Shown: positions 1-8,690, numbered from the stretch's first letter. The stretch is 64,000 nt of DNA from Pseudomonas khorasanensis (GCF_014268505.2 NZ_JABWQP020000001.1:558001-622000), one strand, 5' to 3'. Notes: a model not told the origin generated them from the sequence alone. A program made the numbers and translations.

Positions 1-141
1 GGTGAGGAGCGCTCGGTGTTGCTCGACAATGAGCGCGCCGAGCCCGTCGAAACCATCGCCGTGCGCTCAAAAGCCGGGGCGGTGCTGACCCCGGCCGATT
101 GCCACCGAAAAGTGGTTACGCGAACGCCACCTGCGCGCTGA
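1..141 (+). CDS. C-terminal end of an unidentified protein (runs in from the left edge)
   Basis: Frame 1 is open from the window edge to a TGA at 139-141, giving 46 residues that end in RTPPAR. The stretch has normal high-GC codon use but no motif I recognise. It converges with the LysR gene on the other strand and overlaps its last 26 bases. It could be the tail of a real gene or a chance open frame, because only the end is visible. Confidence 0.35.
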   Translation, partial: GEERSVLLDNERAEPVETIAVRSKAGAVLTPADCHRKVVTRTPPAR

Positions 142-988
142 TCAGCTCGGCCAGCGTGCGCACCGGCTCGCTCAAGGATTGACGAGACCGATGCACGAGC
201 CCGATGTCTCGGTGAAACGTATGATCGCCGAGATCCAGGGCACGGACGCCCTCCGGCCAGTGCGGCTCGCGCGCGGTTTGCGGTACCAGCGCGACGCCGA
301 CGCCTTTTTCCACCAGTTTGGTGATCGCTTCCAGTTCATCCAGCTCGCACACCTCGCGCGGGATGAAATGCATCTGCCGCAGAAAGCGATCGACCTGGCG
401 GCCGCCGAACGAGGAGCGATCATAGCGGATAAACGGCTGACTGGAGAGTAATTCGGCCCAGTCGTCCCCTTCGACCTCGCGCGGCACAATCAACCGATAA
501 GGCTCGAGCGCCAGTGTGGTCCAGCGCAGATCGCTTTGTAGCGCGAAGGGCGGGCGGATGATCACGGCAAGATCGATCTCGCCAGCATCCACAAGATTGA
601 CCATTTCCATCGACAGGCCGGGAATCACCCGCGTCCTGCAGTGCGGGCATTGCTGGTGAAATATCGCCAGAGCATCGGGCAGGTAGGAGCGCTGCACCGA
701 GGCGATGGCGCCGATGGTTACCCGCACATTCACCGGCGCGCCCGTGGTGGTCGAGCCCAGATTGTCATAAAGCCGCAACAGATCCTGCGCCTGCAACAGG
801 ATCTGCCGGCCCATTCTGTTCAGATGCGCCGTACGACCCTTGCGGTCGAACAGTTCAAATCCCAACTCCGCCTCCAGACGCTGCATCTGTGCGCTAACGG
901 CGGCCTGAGTTAGACCGATCCTGTTTCCCGCAGCGGCAAAAGTGCCTTCACGGGCCACGGCGATAAGGGTCTTCAGTTCTTTGATCAT
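116..988 (-). CDS. LysR-type transcriptional regulator
   Basis: A 290-residue DNA-binding regulator of normal LysR length. Residues 1-60 form the winged helix-turn-helix, with the usual pattern of LKTLIAVAREGTFAAAG followed by GLTQAAVSAQMQRLE. The rest is the periplasmic-binding-protein-like effector domain, which normally binds a small inducer. It is divergent from the VOC-family gene that starts at 1127, the usual arrangement for a LysR regulator and its target. The shared spacer holds a dyad at 998-1013. The ATG start keeps the whole HTH. The effector is not predictable. Confidence 0.9.
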   Translation of the reverse strand: MIKELKTLIAVAREGTFAAAGNRIGLTQAAVSAQMQRLEAELGFELFDRKGRTAHLNRMGRQILLQAQDLLRLYDNLGSTTTGAPVNVRVTIGAIASVQRSYLPDALAIFHQQCPHCRTRVIPGLSMEMVNLVDAGEIDLAVIIRPPFALQSDLRWTTLALEPYRLIVPREVEGDDWAELLSSQPFIRYDRSSFGGRQVDRFLRQMHFIPREVCELDELEAITKLVEKGVGVALVPQTAREPHWPEGVRALDLGDHTFHRDIGLVHRSRQSLSEPVRTLAELISAQVAFA

Positions 989-997
989 TCACAAAGA

Positions 998-1013
998 TTA
1001 GTTGTGTTTCTAA
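998..1013. promoter_or_regulatory. Candidate LysR operator dyad
   Basis: TTAG, 8 bases, then CTAA form an inverted repeat in the AT-rich spacer between the divergent LysR gene and the VOC gene. LysR regulators typically bind T-N11-A dyads in such spacers. The assignment is by position and symmetry only. Confidence 0.35.
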
Positions 1014-1126
1014 GAAATATATATTGATTTTTCTGTTGGATTATTCCGCCTAGGATGGCTGCATTCCCCGGTTGGCCGCCTTGCGTTGCAGCCGGTCTCC
1101 CTGAAAACGAACCCATGGAGTTGCTG

Positions 1127-1552
1127 ATGAGTCTTTCGCCTTTCCACCTCGCCATCCCTGTTTACGACCTCGCGGCCTGCCGCAGTTTTTACGGCGAAGT
1201 GTTCGGCCTGGAGGAGGGACGATCCAGCGCGCAATGGGTCGACTTCAACTTCTACGGCCACCAGTTGGTCATTCACGAACAGCCGAAGACAGCGTCTCAG
1301 GAAAGCGTGCACAGCAACCCGGTCGACGGTCACGACGTGCCGGTCCCGCACTTTGGGATTGTTTTGCAGTGGGAGCAATGGGAAGCACTGGCCGAGCGCC
1401 TGAGGTCATTTGGCACGCAGTTCGTGATCGAACCTTACATTCGATTCAAAGGCGAAGTGGGCGAACAAGCGACGATGTTTCTGTTCGATCCCTGCGGCAA
1501 TGCGCTTGAATTCAAGGCGTTCAAGGACATGAGCCTGTTGTTTGCCAAATGA
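1127..1552 (+). CDS. VOC (glyoxalase/dioxygenase fold) family protein
   Basis: A 141-residue cytoplasmic protein of the vicinal oxygen chelate superfamily. It opens with [26 protein letters not shown], shortened here to its hallmark AIPVYDL...[11 protein letters not shown], and ends with [15 protein letters not shown], the typical metal-glutamate strand. The histidine in FHLAIP and the glutamate in ALEFK are candidate metal ligands. Start 1127 has GGAG six bases upstream; an in-frame ATG at 1115 would add four residues. It is the likely target of the divergent LysR regulator and abuts the next LysR gene stop to stop (1552/1553). Substrate unknown. Confidence 0.85.
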   Translation: MSLSPFHLAIPVYDLAACRSFYGEVFGLEEGRSSAQWVDFNFYGHQLVIHEQPKTASQESVHSNPVDGHDVPVPHFGIVLQWEQWEALAERLRSFGTQFVIEPYIRFKGEVGEQATMFLFDPCGNALEFKAFKDMSLLFAK

Positions 1553-2506
1553 TCAAAGCGTCGTGCTCTGCCCATTGCGATCCCTTTCGTACACCTTGTT
1601 CCCTTGCAGCTTTTCCTTCAGCCACCGCTCGGCCGTGCCCAAGGGCCTTTGCCGTGCCCACAACAGATCGACGCCAACTTGCCAGTCGGTGTGCGGGTAC
1701 GCCGACAACTGCAACTCGACCAGTTCCCCGTTGCCCAGTTCGCGCTGAATCAGCTGACGTGGCAGGGTTGCCCAGCCGAGGCCGGCACGGACCATCTCCA
1801 GCAGCGCCAGGTAGCTTTCCGCTTGCCACAGTTGCGTCGAGCGCAAGTATTCGCTGCTTGGCAGCTTGCTGGCGTGAGCGCTGAAAGCCAAGCGCCGGTG
1901 CACATGCAAATCGTCGAACGTGACGTTGTCGAGTTGAGCCAACGGATGGTCGGGATGGCAAACGTGCAACATGATCAGTTTGCCCAATTGCTGGAACGCC
2001 AGTTCCCTGGCATAGCCTGGCTGTGAAAACGCCACGCCCAGCACCGCCTCGCCGCTGCTCACCAGTTCGCTGACGTCACCGTAAACCGGATGCCGAATGA
2101 TCAGGTCGACATACGGGAACGCCTGCTCGAATGCTTGCAGCACCGGCATGATCGGGCCGTACGGTGTCTCAATCGCCAGTGTCAGGGTCGGTTCGACGTT
2201 ATCTGAAAGGCAATCGGCGTGCGCCTCGAAGGTCATGCAGCGCTCCAGCACCGCTTCGGCCTGAACCAGCAACTTGTGGCCGCTGGCTGTAAGGGCGGGG
2301 CTTCGGTTGCGTCGGTCGAACAACTCGACACCCAGATCGGTTTCCAGATTGGCAATCGCCGCGCTGATGGTCGATTGCGTCTTGCCCAACTTGCGCCCGG
2401 CAGCGGAAAACGAGCCGCTTTTCACCACTTGGACGAACATCAGCAATTGGTCGAGTGAGAAGCGCAAGCGGTGTACTCCCGGTTCGAAAGTGAGGGCAAT
2501 CCTCAT
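1553..2506 (-). CDS. LysR-type transcriptional regulator, likely of the purine permease/deaminase pair
   Basis: A 317-residue regulator with an N-terminal HTH (SLDQLLMFVQVVKSGSFSAAG, then GKTQSTISAAIANLE) followed by the inducer-binding domain. The first dozen residues precede the conserved HTH start, so the true start may lie slightly inside, for example near the VHRLRF segment. It is divergent from the NCS2 permease at 2689 across a 182-base spacer with a CGATG-N15-CATCG dyad (2548-2572). That placement suggests it controls purine uptake and deamination. The effector is inferred only from context. Confidence 0.88.
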   Translation of the reverse strand: MRIALTFEPGVHRLRFSLDQLLMFVQVVKSGSFSAAGRKLGKTQSTISAAIANLETDLGVELFDRRNRSPALTASGHKLLVQAEAVLERCMTFEAHADCLSDNVEPTLTLAIETPYGPIMPVLQAFEQAFPYVDLIIRHPVYGDVSELVSSGEAVLGVAFSQPGYARELAFQQLGKLIMLHVCHPDHPLAQLDNVTFDDLHVHRRLAFSAHASKLPSSEYLRSTQLWQAESYLALLEMVRAGLGWATLPRQLIQRELGNGELVELQLSAYPHTDWQVGVDLLWARQRPLGTAERWLKEKLQGNKVYERDRNGQSTTL

Positions 2507-2688
2507 GACTGATCGCGATTGTGCCGCCTGTTCGCCATCGAAAAAAGCGATGGTTGCTAATTTGTTTCATCGTTAAAAACATTCAAGGATGACCGGGCGT
2601 CATCGAACGCCGGGGCCGATCCTCTCGGTTCATTTGCCCTGAGCACCCGCGATTACAACAAACGCTGCCCCTTTCAGGAGCTTGTGCC

Positions 2689-4029
2689 ATGACTACACAA
2701 CCCATTCATCCGGTCGATGAGGTGTTGCCCCTGCGACAGCTGTTCACTTTTGGCCTGCAGCATGTTCTGGTGATGTACGCGGGAGCGGTGGCGGTGCCGC
2801 TGATTCTCGGCAGCGCGATGGGGCTAACGTCGGCCCAGGTGGTTCTACTGATCAACGCGAATCTGTTGACGTCCGGCGTGGCGACCTTGATTCAGACCCT
2901 CGGTTTCTGGAAATTCGGCGCGCGTTTGCCGCTGATTCAAGGCTGCTCGTTCATTGCGCTGGCGCCGATGATCATGATCGGCAAGGAGTTCGGTCTCAGC
3001 CAGATCTTTGGTGCTGTGATCGCCGCCGGTTTCCTCACCATCGTGCTGGCGCCAGTGTTCAGCCGTTTGCTGCGATTCTTTCCGCCGGTGGTGATCGGCA
3101 GCCTGATCACCATCATCGGCATTTCACTGATGCCGGCGGCGGCGATCTGGCTGGGTGGAGGTAACCCCGATTCGCCTGACTTCGGCCGTCCCGCCAACCT
3201 GCTGCTGGGTCTTGCCACAGTCAGCGTAACGCTGGTGATCTACGCCAAATTCAGCGGTTTTATCGGCAACCTGAGCGTGCTCATCGGTTTGTTTGTCGGC
3301 AGCCTGATCGCCGCCGCGTGTGGCATGACGCAGTTCAGTCGGGTCAGCGAAGCGGCTTGGTTTGAGCTGAGCGCGCCGATGGCGTTCGGTGCGCCTCAAT
3401 TCTCTCTGGTGCCGATTCTGATCATGACCTTGGCGATGCTGGTGATCATGGCCGAGACCACAGGCAACTGCCTGGCCATCGGCAAGCTGGTGGGCAAACC
3501 GACTACGCAACAAACCCTCGGCAACGCCTTCCGTGCCGATGGCTTGTCGACCATGCTCGGCGGTTTGTTCAACAGTTTTCCGTACAACGCCTTTACGCAA
3601 AACACGGGGCTGATTGCCTTGTCCAGCATCAAGAGCCGCTTCGTCGTTGCCAGCGCCGGAGCAATCATGGTGCTGATGGGGTTGTTCCCCAAACTCGGGG
3701 CGCTGATCGCGGCGGTGCCAACGCCAGTGCTGGGTGGCTGCGCGGTTGTGATGTTTGGCATGACCACGGTGGCAGGCATTCAGGAGCTGTCACGCGTGCA
3801 GTTCGAAGGCACCCGCAACGCGATCATCGTCGCGGTGTCGGTCAGTGTCGGAGTGCTGCCGATGTCCTTTCCGGCGCTGTTCGAACACGTAGGCCCAACC
3901 CTGAAACTGGTGCTGGACAGCGGGATTTTTCTCGGTGCGATCACTGCCATCGTGCTCAACGTGTTGCTCAACAAACAACAACCATCGACCGACCCCGTCG
4001 GCACATCAGCGGCTGAACTGGCCGACTGA
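2689..4029 (+). CDS. NCS2-family nucleobase (xanthine/uric acid type) permease
   Basis: A 446-residue inner-membrane symporter with about 14 hydrophobic segments, the normal size for nucleobase:cation symporter-2 proteins. The FGLQHVLVMYAGAVAVPLI segment in TM1 carries the conserved QH pair (24-25). Glu256 in MAETTGN matches the substrate-binding acidic residue, and QNTGLIALSS (from 304) matches the NAT signature. These features fit the bacterial xanthine/urate branch better than uracil permeases. The gene is followed after 33 bases by a cytidine-deaminase-fold enzyme, so a purine salvage or catabolism unit is likely. It is probably regulated by the divergent LysR gene. Confidence 0.88.
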   Translation: MTTQPIHPVDEVLPLRQLFTFGLQHVLVMYAGAVAVPLILGSAMGLTSAQVVLLINANLLTSGVATLIQTLGFWKFGARLPLIQGCSFIALAPMIMIGKEFGLSQIFGAVIAAGFLTIVLAPVFSRLLRFFPPVVIGSLITIIGISLMPAAAIWLGGGNPDSPDFGRPANLLLGLATVSVTLVIYAKFSGFIGNLSVLIGLFVGSLIAAACGMTQFSRVSEAAWFELSAPMAFGAPQFSLVPILIMTLAMLVIMAETTGNCLAIGKLVGKPTTQQTLGNAFRADGLSTMLGGLFNSFPYNAFTQNTGLIALSSIKSRFVVASAGAIMVLMGLFPKLGALIAAVPTPVLGGCAVVMFGMTTVAGIQELSRVQFEGTRNAIIVAVSVSVGVLPMSFPALFEHVGPTLKLVLDSGIFLGAITAIVLNVLLNKQQPSTDPVGTSAAELAD

Positions 4030-4062
4030 CCCTTGTCGTTTTTCACTGCCCAGGAGTTACCC

Positions 4063-4572
4063 ATGAATCAATTCACTCAATGTGTTCCGGCCGGCATCAG
4101 CGATCTTGATCTGGAGTTGCTGCGACAGACCATTGCCTTGTCTCAAGCATCGAAGCAACGTGGTCGCCATCCGTTTGCGGCATTGGTGGCGGACCGCGAC
4201 GGCAAGGTCATCGCCGAGGCCGGCAACAACTCGATGCCGCCAGAAGGCGACCCCACCCAGCACGCCGAACTGGTCGCGGTGGCTGCTGCGGCCAGGCTGT
4301 TGTCGCCTCAAGAGCTGGAACTGTGCACGCTCTACACTAGCGCCGAACCCTGCTGCATGTGCGCGGGCGCGGTGTATTGGACCGGTGTCGGGCGAGTGGT
4401 TTATGCCTTGTCAGAGCACGCGTTGCTGGGATTGACCGGGGACCACCCGGAGAACCCGACGTTCTCGCTGCCGTGTCGCGAAGTGTTTTCCAGGGGGCAG
4501 CGCCCTGTCAGTGTTTTTGGGCCGATGCTGGAGGCCGAGGCGGCCGAGCCGCATCAAGGCTTCTGGTCGTAA
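4063..4572 (+). CDS. Nucleobase/nucleoside deaminase (CDA fold, zinc-dependent)
   Basis: A 169-residue soluble enzyme of the CMP/dCMP and guanine deaminase family. Zinc-site motifs are HAE at 67-69 (His ligand and catalytic Glu) and PCCMC at 96-100 (two Cys ligands). Start 4063 is chosen because AGGAG lies seven bases upstream; the upstream in-frame start lacks a ribosome site. Its position directly after a purine-type permease suggests that it deaminates an imported purine such as guanine, but the exact substrate cannot be read from the sequence. A REP-type hairpin lies 12 bases after the stop. Confidence 0.88.
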   Translation: MNQFTQCVPAGISDLDLELLRQTIALSQASKQRGRHPFAALVADRDGKVIAEAGNNSMPPEGDPTQHAELVAVAAAARLLSPQELELCTLYTSAEPCCMCAGAVYWTGVGRVVYALSEHALLGLTGDHPENPTFSLPCREVFSRGQRPVSVFGPMLEAEAAEPHQGFWS

Positions 4573-4583
4573 ACCGTGGATTT

Positions 4584-4610
4584 GATCGTTCCCACGCTGT
4601 GGGAACGATC
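4584..4610. repeat. REP-type palindrome, possible terminator of the permease/deaminase unit
   Basis: Two perfect 12-base arms (GATCGTTCCCAC and its complement) flank a three-base loop. The core resembles the GTTCCCACGC-type REP repeats scattered between genes in the P. fluorescens group. There is no T-run, so it is better described as a REP than as a classical terminator. Confidence 0.75.
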
Positions 4611-4726
4611 AGTAGAGAAAGCCCTTACACCCTCCTTATTCCTCAGCGGAATGCCCCCCATAAAATCATTGGATTTTTCTTCTTCGCGGTCAGGGCGTAG
4701 CGTGCCGCAAAGCCAAGGAGAATGCC

Positions 4727-5461
4727 ATGACCCAGCCTGCCACCGACCCCGCCGCCAAATTCGACACCTCCCGCGCCAGCGAATACGCCCGACAAAGCCG
4801 CATTGCCCTGGCTGGCTACGATGCCTGTCACGATCTCGCGGCCTGCATGTTGGCCGCCAGCCTCGGTCCGTCGAGTTCGGCAAAAGTGTTGGTGGTGGGC
4901 GCGGGCGGTACGGCTCAGGAAATCATCACCATGGCCGCGCTGGAGCCGGACTGGGATTTTGTTGCAGTCGATCCTTCCGAGCCGATGCTGGCGGCTGCGA
5001 CCGGGCATCTGCGCGCCAATGATCTATTGCACAGAACCCAAGTGCACCTCGGGCATGTCGAAGACTTGCCGGCAGATGCATCCTTCGATGCCGCCACGCT
5101 GATCGGTGTGCTCCATCATCTGGGCGGTGACGAAGCCAAGCAGCAAATCCTTCGATCCATTCAGGCCCGGCTGAAACCCGGCGCACCGTTGATCGTCGCT
5201 GGCAATCATTACGCCTACGCCAGTCAGCCGTTGCTATTGCAAGCCTGGAGCCAGCGCTGGCGACAGCAGGGCGCAACCGCCGATGAGGTGCAGGCTAAAC
5301 TCGGGAAGATATTGCAGGGCGCTGATCCGCCGCACTCCGAGGCGGCGGTTCAGACGTTGTTGCATGACGCGGGATTTGGCCAGGCGACGCGGTTTTTCAG
5401 CAGCCTGTTTTGGGGCGCATGGCTCGCGTGCAAGATCGGTCGAAGGACTTGGGTCGACTAA
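4727..5461 (+). CDS. Class I SAM-dependent methyltransferase
   Basis: A 244-residue methyltransferase with a Rossmann core. VLVVGAGGTAQE (from 54) is the SAM-binding motif I, the acidic VAVDPSEPML is motif II, and the FDAATLIGVLHHL segment is motif IV/V. The start has AAGGAG ten bases upstream. It stands alone between a REP repeat and a convergent small gene, with stops overlapping by three bases (5459-5461). The substrate is unknown; the GVLHHL segment resembles small-molecule methyltransferases rather than RNA enzymes. Confidence 0.85.
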   Translation: MTQPATDPAAKFDTSRASEYARQSRIALAGYDACHDLAACMLAASLGPSSSAKVLVVGAGGTAQEIITMAALEPDWDFVAVDPSEPMLAAATGHLRANDLLHRTQVHLGHVEDLPADASFDAATLIGVLHHLGGDEAKQQILRSIQARLKPGAPLIVAGNHYAYASQPLLLQAWSQRWRQQGATADEVQAKLGKILQGADPPHSEAAVQTLLHDAGFGQATRFFSSLFWGAWLACKIGRRTWVD

Positions 5462-5706
5462 GCCTCCGTCCAGTCAACCGCCGCCGTCTCGCGCCATTTC
5501 ACGTCGGTGATTCCATAGCGCTCAGCCTGCGGTTTGGAGACGACTTTCAATGGCGGTTTACCCGGTTTCGGAATGGGCGCAATACCGGCATCGCAGCTCG
5601 CCCAATGCCAGGCATCAGCGTTGCGCATGCTCTTGGCGCGGATAACGAAAGACTTCGGCTGCTCGTGATGTTTGTATTCGATGACAAAAAGATCGGTGCT
5701 ACGCAT
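5458..5706 (-). CDS. DUF6555-like small protein, paralogue of the one at 47100-47357
   Basis: An 82-residue protein with no signal peptide or membrane segment. It shares an almost uninterrupted core with the protein at 47100-47357: PKSFVIR, ADAWHWASCDAG, APIPKPGKPPLK and SKP.AERYG. The translated core (KSF.IR.K.M.NA.AW.WASCDAG.APIPKPG.PPLK) matches what I remember as DUF6555, a Pseudomonas-restricted family of unknown function. GAGGAA precedes the ATG. The gene is convergent with the methyltransferase. The conserved WASCDAG suggests a structural or ligand-binding role, but nothing more can be said. Confidence 0.75.
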   Translation of the reverse strand: MRSTDLFVIEYKHHEQPKSFVIRAKSMRNADAWHWASCDAGIAPIPKPGKPPLKVVSKPQAERYGITDVKWRETAAVDWTEA

Positions 5707-5789
5707 GAGTTCCTCCTTTGCTCATACGAAACGGAGTTTGTCCGACAAAAAAAATTCCAAGGATTTGCCGGGCGGCTGATCAGCGCCAC

Positions 5790-6029
5790 TTACTGCTTGC
5801 AAACGCGGTTTTTCATGAAGCCGCGCAGGTTCATCAGGAACAGGCAGATCTGCAGGACGATCAACGCAAAAGCGCCGGCATGAAGGCCCCAGATCACCCA
5901 CAACAGATTGCTAAGACTGAAACACACGAAGCCGCTCATGCGCCGTTGCGGTCGCTGCGAACCGATCAGCCAGGCGGCCATTACGGTGACCAGCATGGCC
6001 GGCCATTGCACCCAATCCAGATAACCCAA
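5790..6029 (-). CDS. Small inner-membrane protein, unknown function
   Basis: A 79-residue protein with two to three hydrophobic segments (about residues 8-24, 33-47 and 52-67). It has an aromatic-rich centre (NLLWVIWGLHAG) and a basic C-terminus (KNRVCKQ), which by the positive-inside rule puts the C-terminus in the cytoplasm. No family is recognised with certainty; the shape recalls small PQ-loop-like or YgjV-like proteins. It follows the MBL operon on the same strand but is separated from it by a strong hairpin. Confidence 0.6.
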   Translation of the reverse strand: MGYLDWVQWPAMLVTVMAAWLIGSQRPQRRMSGFVCFSLSNLLWVIWGLHAGAFALIVLQICLFLMNLRGFMKNRVCKQ

Positions 6030-6130
6030 CGTTCTGTCCTCCGCACAGATTTGCTTGCTGCAGCAGTGTTACACAGCAGGCGGTTGTGGGTCACCGCTCG
6101 GACAGCTCTGCGTGGCGCTGGTGCTAAATG

Positions 6131-6158
6131 CCTTCGCCCGGCAGGGGCCGGGCGAAGG
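6131..6158 (-). terminator. Hairpin after the NDH-2/MBL operon
   Basis: Perfect 12-base GC-rich arms (CCTTCGCCCGGC and its complement) flank a four-base loop, 16 bases after the MBL stop. The T-rich side falls on the plus strand, so it may end transcription weakly for the minus-strand operon or act as an mRNA 3' stabiliser. Confidence 0.55.
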
Positions 6159-6173
6159 TTTTCCAGCGGGCAA

Positions 6174-7106
6174 TCAGTAATCCCATATGGCCGGAATCCA
6201 GCGGAAGGCATCACCGTTGACCGCGACGCGACCGACCGAAGGGAAGGCCAGATGCGTGGCGACGAACAGCTCGCCGCTGGCGGCGGCTTCGTTAAGCAGA
6301 CGCACACGAACCTCTACAGATTTCGCCGGATCGTGTTCGAAACCGTTGTGCCAGTCGGGGTGGTCGAAGGCCACAGGGAACAACGCGTCACCCGCAAAGG
6401 TGAGGCGCTCGCCGCCCGAGTTTACGTAGACCACGCAGTGGCCTGGCGTATGACCACCAGTAAGCCTGGCGACCACGCCGGGGGCGACCTGGCATTCATC
6501 TTCGAAGCTCCGCAGCTTGCTTTCGTAGTGGTCGATGAAGGCGTTGGCCGTGCTGCGCAGGACGTCAGGCACCGGCGCGGGCATGTTCGTATACGTGAAG
6601 TCCGGCGTGGTCCAGAAATTCACTTCAGCGGCGGTGACGTGGATGCGCACGTCGTCGCGTAGACGGCTTTTCACAGAGTCGACCAGCAGGCCACCGATGT
6701 GGTCCATGTGCATGTGCGTGATGACGATATCGGTGATGTCGGCGAGGTCGACGCCGGCAGCGGCCAGGCGCTTGGGAAATTGCCCGGCGCGGGGGAAACC
6801 GGGAAACTGGCCACCGAGGCCGGCGTCGACGAGGATGACCTGATCGCCGCTGCGCACCACCAGCACGTTGAGTGCCCAGTCGAACGCATCCGGTCCCAGG
6901 TACATTTCCTTGAACCAGGCGGCGCGGTCGGCGGGATCGGCATTGGTCGACATGGTCTGGGTCGGCAACGGCAGCACGCCGTCGCTGATCACCATCACAT
7001 CAATGTCGCCCAGACGCAGGGCGTAGCGCGACGGGACCAGTTCTTCGCTCGGGGTTTGCAGGGTCACGGCACGGTCGGCGGTGAAGGAATCCAGATGCAG
7101 GGTCAT
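6174..7106 (-). CDS. MBL-fold metallo-hydrolase
   Basis: A 310-residue hydrolase of the metallo-beta-lactamase fold. HMHMDH at 131-136 is the dinuclear metal site, followed by GGHTPGHC with the next histidine, the bridging Asp in FAGDALFP, and a late histidine in VATHLAFP. There is no signal peptide, so it is cytoplasmic. Its start follows the flavoprotein stop by 41 bases on the same strand, with AAGGAGAA before the ATG, so the two form an operon. The subgroup (with a DGVLPLP strand before the active site) resembles N-acyl homoserine lactonase-like and other small-ester hydrolases, but the substrate is not determinable. Confidence 0.88.
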   Translation of the reverse strand: MTLHLDSFTADRAVTLQTPSEELVPSRYALRLGDIDVMVISDGVLPLPTQTMSTNADPADRAAWFKEMYLGPDAFDWALNVLVVRSGDQVILVDAGLGGQFPGFPRAGQFPKRLAAAGVDLADITDIVITHMHMDHIGGLLVDSVKSRLRDDVRIHVTAAEVNFWTTPDFTYTNMPAPVPDVLRSTANAFIDHYESKLRSFEDECQVAPGVVARLTGGHTPGHCVVYVNSGGERLTFAGDALFPVAFDHPDWHNGFEHDPAKSVEVRVRLLNEAAASGELFVATHLAFPSVGRVAVNGDAFRWIPAIWDY

Positions 7107-7147
7107 GGTGTTCTCCTTGTTTTCAGGGCAAAAAGTGCAGGGTGAAA

Positions 7148-8350
7148 TCAGGCCACCGGGATCAGTGGGTCAGCGGCCGCGAGCGCAGTGCGACGGTCGG
7201 CTGCCGGCGGGTAGATCCACACGGTGTTGATTTGTGTCTTCAGCTCTTTGGCTTCGGCCTTCACCAGTTTCAGTTGACGATCCCAACCCTCGGTGTACAC
7301 CGCACCCCACGCACCGAGATCCAGGCACGTCACGTATTTCGGCTGACGGTAGGTGATTGGGGCCACACCGAGCAGATCGGCCGCGGCGTTGTTACCGGCA
7401 TAACGACCGAGGCTGATCGCGTGTTGGCAAGACATCGCCGCATAGTTTCCGAGGTCGTCGGTGGCGGCGCGGGCGACATCGCCGGCCGCAAATACGTGAT
7501 CGATGCCTTCCACCTTGAGGTTGCCGTCGACATGCAGACGCCCCTGGCCATCGCGTTTGGCTTCAAGCTGTTCGGTGAGCGGGCTGGCGCGGAAGCCCAC
7601 GGTCCAGATCACCGTGTGACTTTCGATGTGGCGGCCATCGGCGAGGGTGACACCCTTGGCATCCACGGCTGCGACGGTGGCGTCGACGATCCATTCGATA
7701 CCCAACGCATCGGACGCCTCGATGATTGATGGGCGAATGCCGTCGCCCATGGTCGCGGCGATGTCTTTGCTGCGATCGATGACGATCACCCGCACATTCT
7801 GATCCTCGCCCAGAATGGCGCGCAGACGCGCCGGCATCTCGGTCGCGGTTTCGATCCCCGTGAAACCGCCACCGGCGACCACCACGGTGTTGCGCGCAAC
7901 GCTGGCCGGTTGGTTGGCGAGGGCGATGAGATGACGTTCCAGGCGGGCGGAGGATTCGATCTGATCAACGTCGAACGCATGCTCTTTGAGTCCGGGAACC
8001 GGTGGCCGCGCGAGCTGGCTGCCGCTGGCGAGAATCAACCGATCGTAGGTGAGATGTCCCGGACGCCCGGTCTCGTCGCGGTAACCGACGCGGCGCGTAA
8101 GGCCATCAATGCTTTCAGCGGTGCCTTTGACGAAACGCACGCCAACGGCATCGAACAAAGCGTCCAGCGGCGCGAACATGCTGTGCACGTCAGGTTCGTA
8201 GAAACGCGGGCGAATACGCAGTTCGGCTTGCGGGGCGAGCAGTGTGATCTCGACATCCTGACGACCATGTATGTCCAGCAACCGGGCGGCGCCCAACGCA
8301 CTCCACAGCCCGCCGAACCCTGCACCGATCACCAATAATTGCTGTTTCAT
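7148..8350 (-). CDS. NDH-2-like NAD(P)/FAD-dependent oxidoreductase
   Basis: A 400-residue flavoprotein of the type II NADH dehydrogenase/pyridine nucleotide-disulphide family. GAGFGG (9-14) binds FAD, VVVAGGGFTGIETA (about 157-170) binds NAD(P)H, and VFAAGDVA near residue 290 is the second FAD contact. It has no CxxxxC redox disulphide and no C-terminal membrane anchor helix, so it is more like the soluble or peripheral quinone/FAD reductases than classical Ndh. It is the first gene of an operon with the MBL hydrolase. Its upstream region holds a near-copy (8548-8561) of the palindrome at 13510-13525, a possible response-regulator site. Confidence 0.85.
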   Translation of the reverse strand: MKQQLLVIGAGFGGLWSALGAARLLDIHGRQDVEITLLAPQAELRIRPRFYEPDVHSMFAPLDALFDAVGVRFVKGTAESIDGLTRRVGYRDETGRPGHLTYDRLILASGSQLARPPVPGLKEHAFDVDQIESSARLERHLIALANQPASVARNTVVVAGGGFTGIETATEMPARLRAILGEDQNVRVIVIDRSKDIAATMGDGIRPSIIEASDALGIEWIVDATVAAVDAKGVTLADGRHIESHTVIWTVGFRASPLTEQLEAKRDGQGRLHVDGNLKVEGIDHVFAAGDVARAATDDLGNYAAMSCQHAISLGRYAGNNAAADLLGVAPITYRQPKYVTCLDLGAWGAVYTEGWDRQLKLVKAEAKELKTQINTVWIYPPAADRRTALAAADPLIPVA

Positions 8351-8547
8351 AATGTGCTCCCTGACGCTGATGGATGGATAAATCCGAGCCCGGCCCGGGC
8401 TCTGGCGTGACGATCACTGGCCGCCGCAACGGCTTGCCTTACTGCCTGGCGCTCAATCGCCCGTTGTCGAAAACAATGCTAGGGCGCAGCGCCTGCGGGC
8501 ACAGTTGTCCATCGGTGTGTGAGGGGTACGCATGGGTGGAAGGGGGG

Positions 8548-8561
8548 TATACGAAGGTATG
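8548..8561. promoter_or_regulatory. Candidate regulator site upstream of the NDH-2/MBL operon
   Basis: TATACGAAGGTATG matches 12 of 14 bases of TATACGTAGGTATA at 13511-13524, the core of a palindrome upstream of the lone receiver gene. It lies about 200 bases upstream of the NDH-2 start. The resemblance is seen directly; the link to a FixJ-type regulator is inference. Confidence 0.4.
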
Positions 8562-8574
8562 GGCGAGGGGCGGT

Positions 8575-8690
8575 TTGCGCGGCGCTGATGTCTTTGCGCT
8601 TGAGGCGTTTGATGGGCAGCGATGACAGCAACTCGCCGCTGGTGCTGGTGAAGGGGAACTTGAGCGTGAAGGTGTGAGTGGTTTTTTCAT
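8575..8690 (-). pseudogene. Remnant of a phage tail assembly (tail chaperone-like) gene
   Basis: On the minus strand one frame reads EKTTHTFTLKFPFTSTSG followed by PIKRLKRKDISAAQ. This resembles the N-terminus of Mu/P2-type tail assembly proteins, in which a beta-strand of the form T.TLKFPF.S.SG is followed by KR.K.KD. An ATG at 8690 with AGGAG eight bases upstream is correctly placed, but it opens a different frame (MKKPLTP...). A base was therefore probably lost just after the start. Similarity stops after about 40 codons. The rest of the 8351-8817 spacer shows nothing else apart from the site at 8548. The family call rests on memory of the pattern. Confidence 0.4.

Noticed and set aside
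4584..4610. A LysR or other regulator dyad after the deaminase gene
   Set aside because: The sequence matches the REP-type repeat common in Pseudomonas, and it lies at the end of a transcript rather than at a promoter.
5718..6662. A 314-codon open frame on the plus strand
   Set aside because: It lies antisense to the MBL gene, the hairpin and the small membrane gene, and its composition is that of a shadow frame with many Arg, His and Gln residues and no motif.
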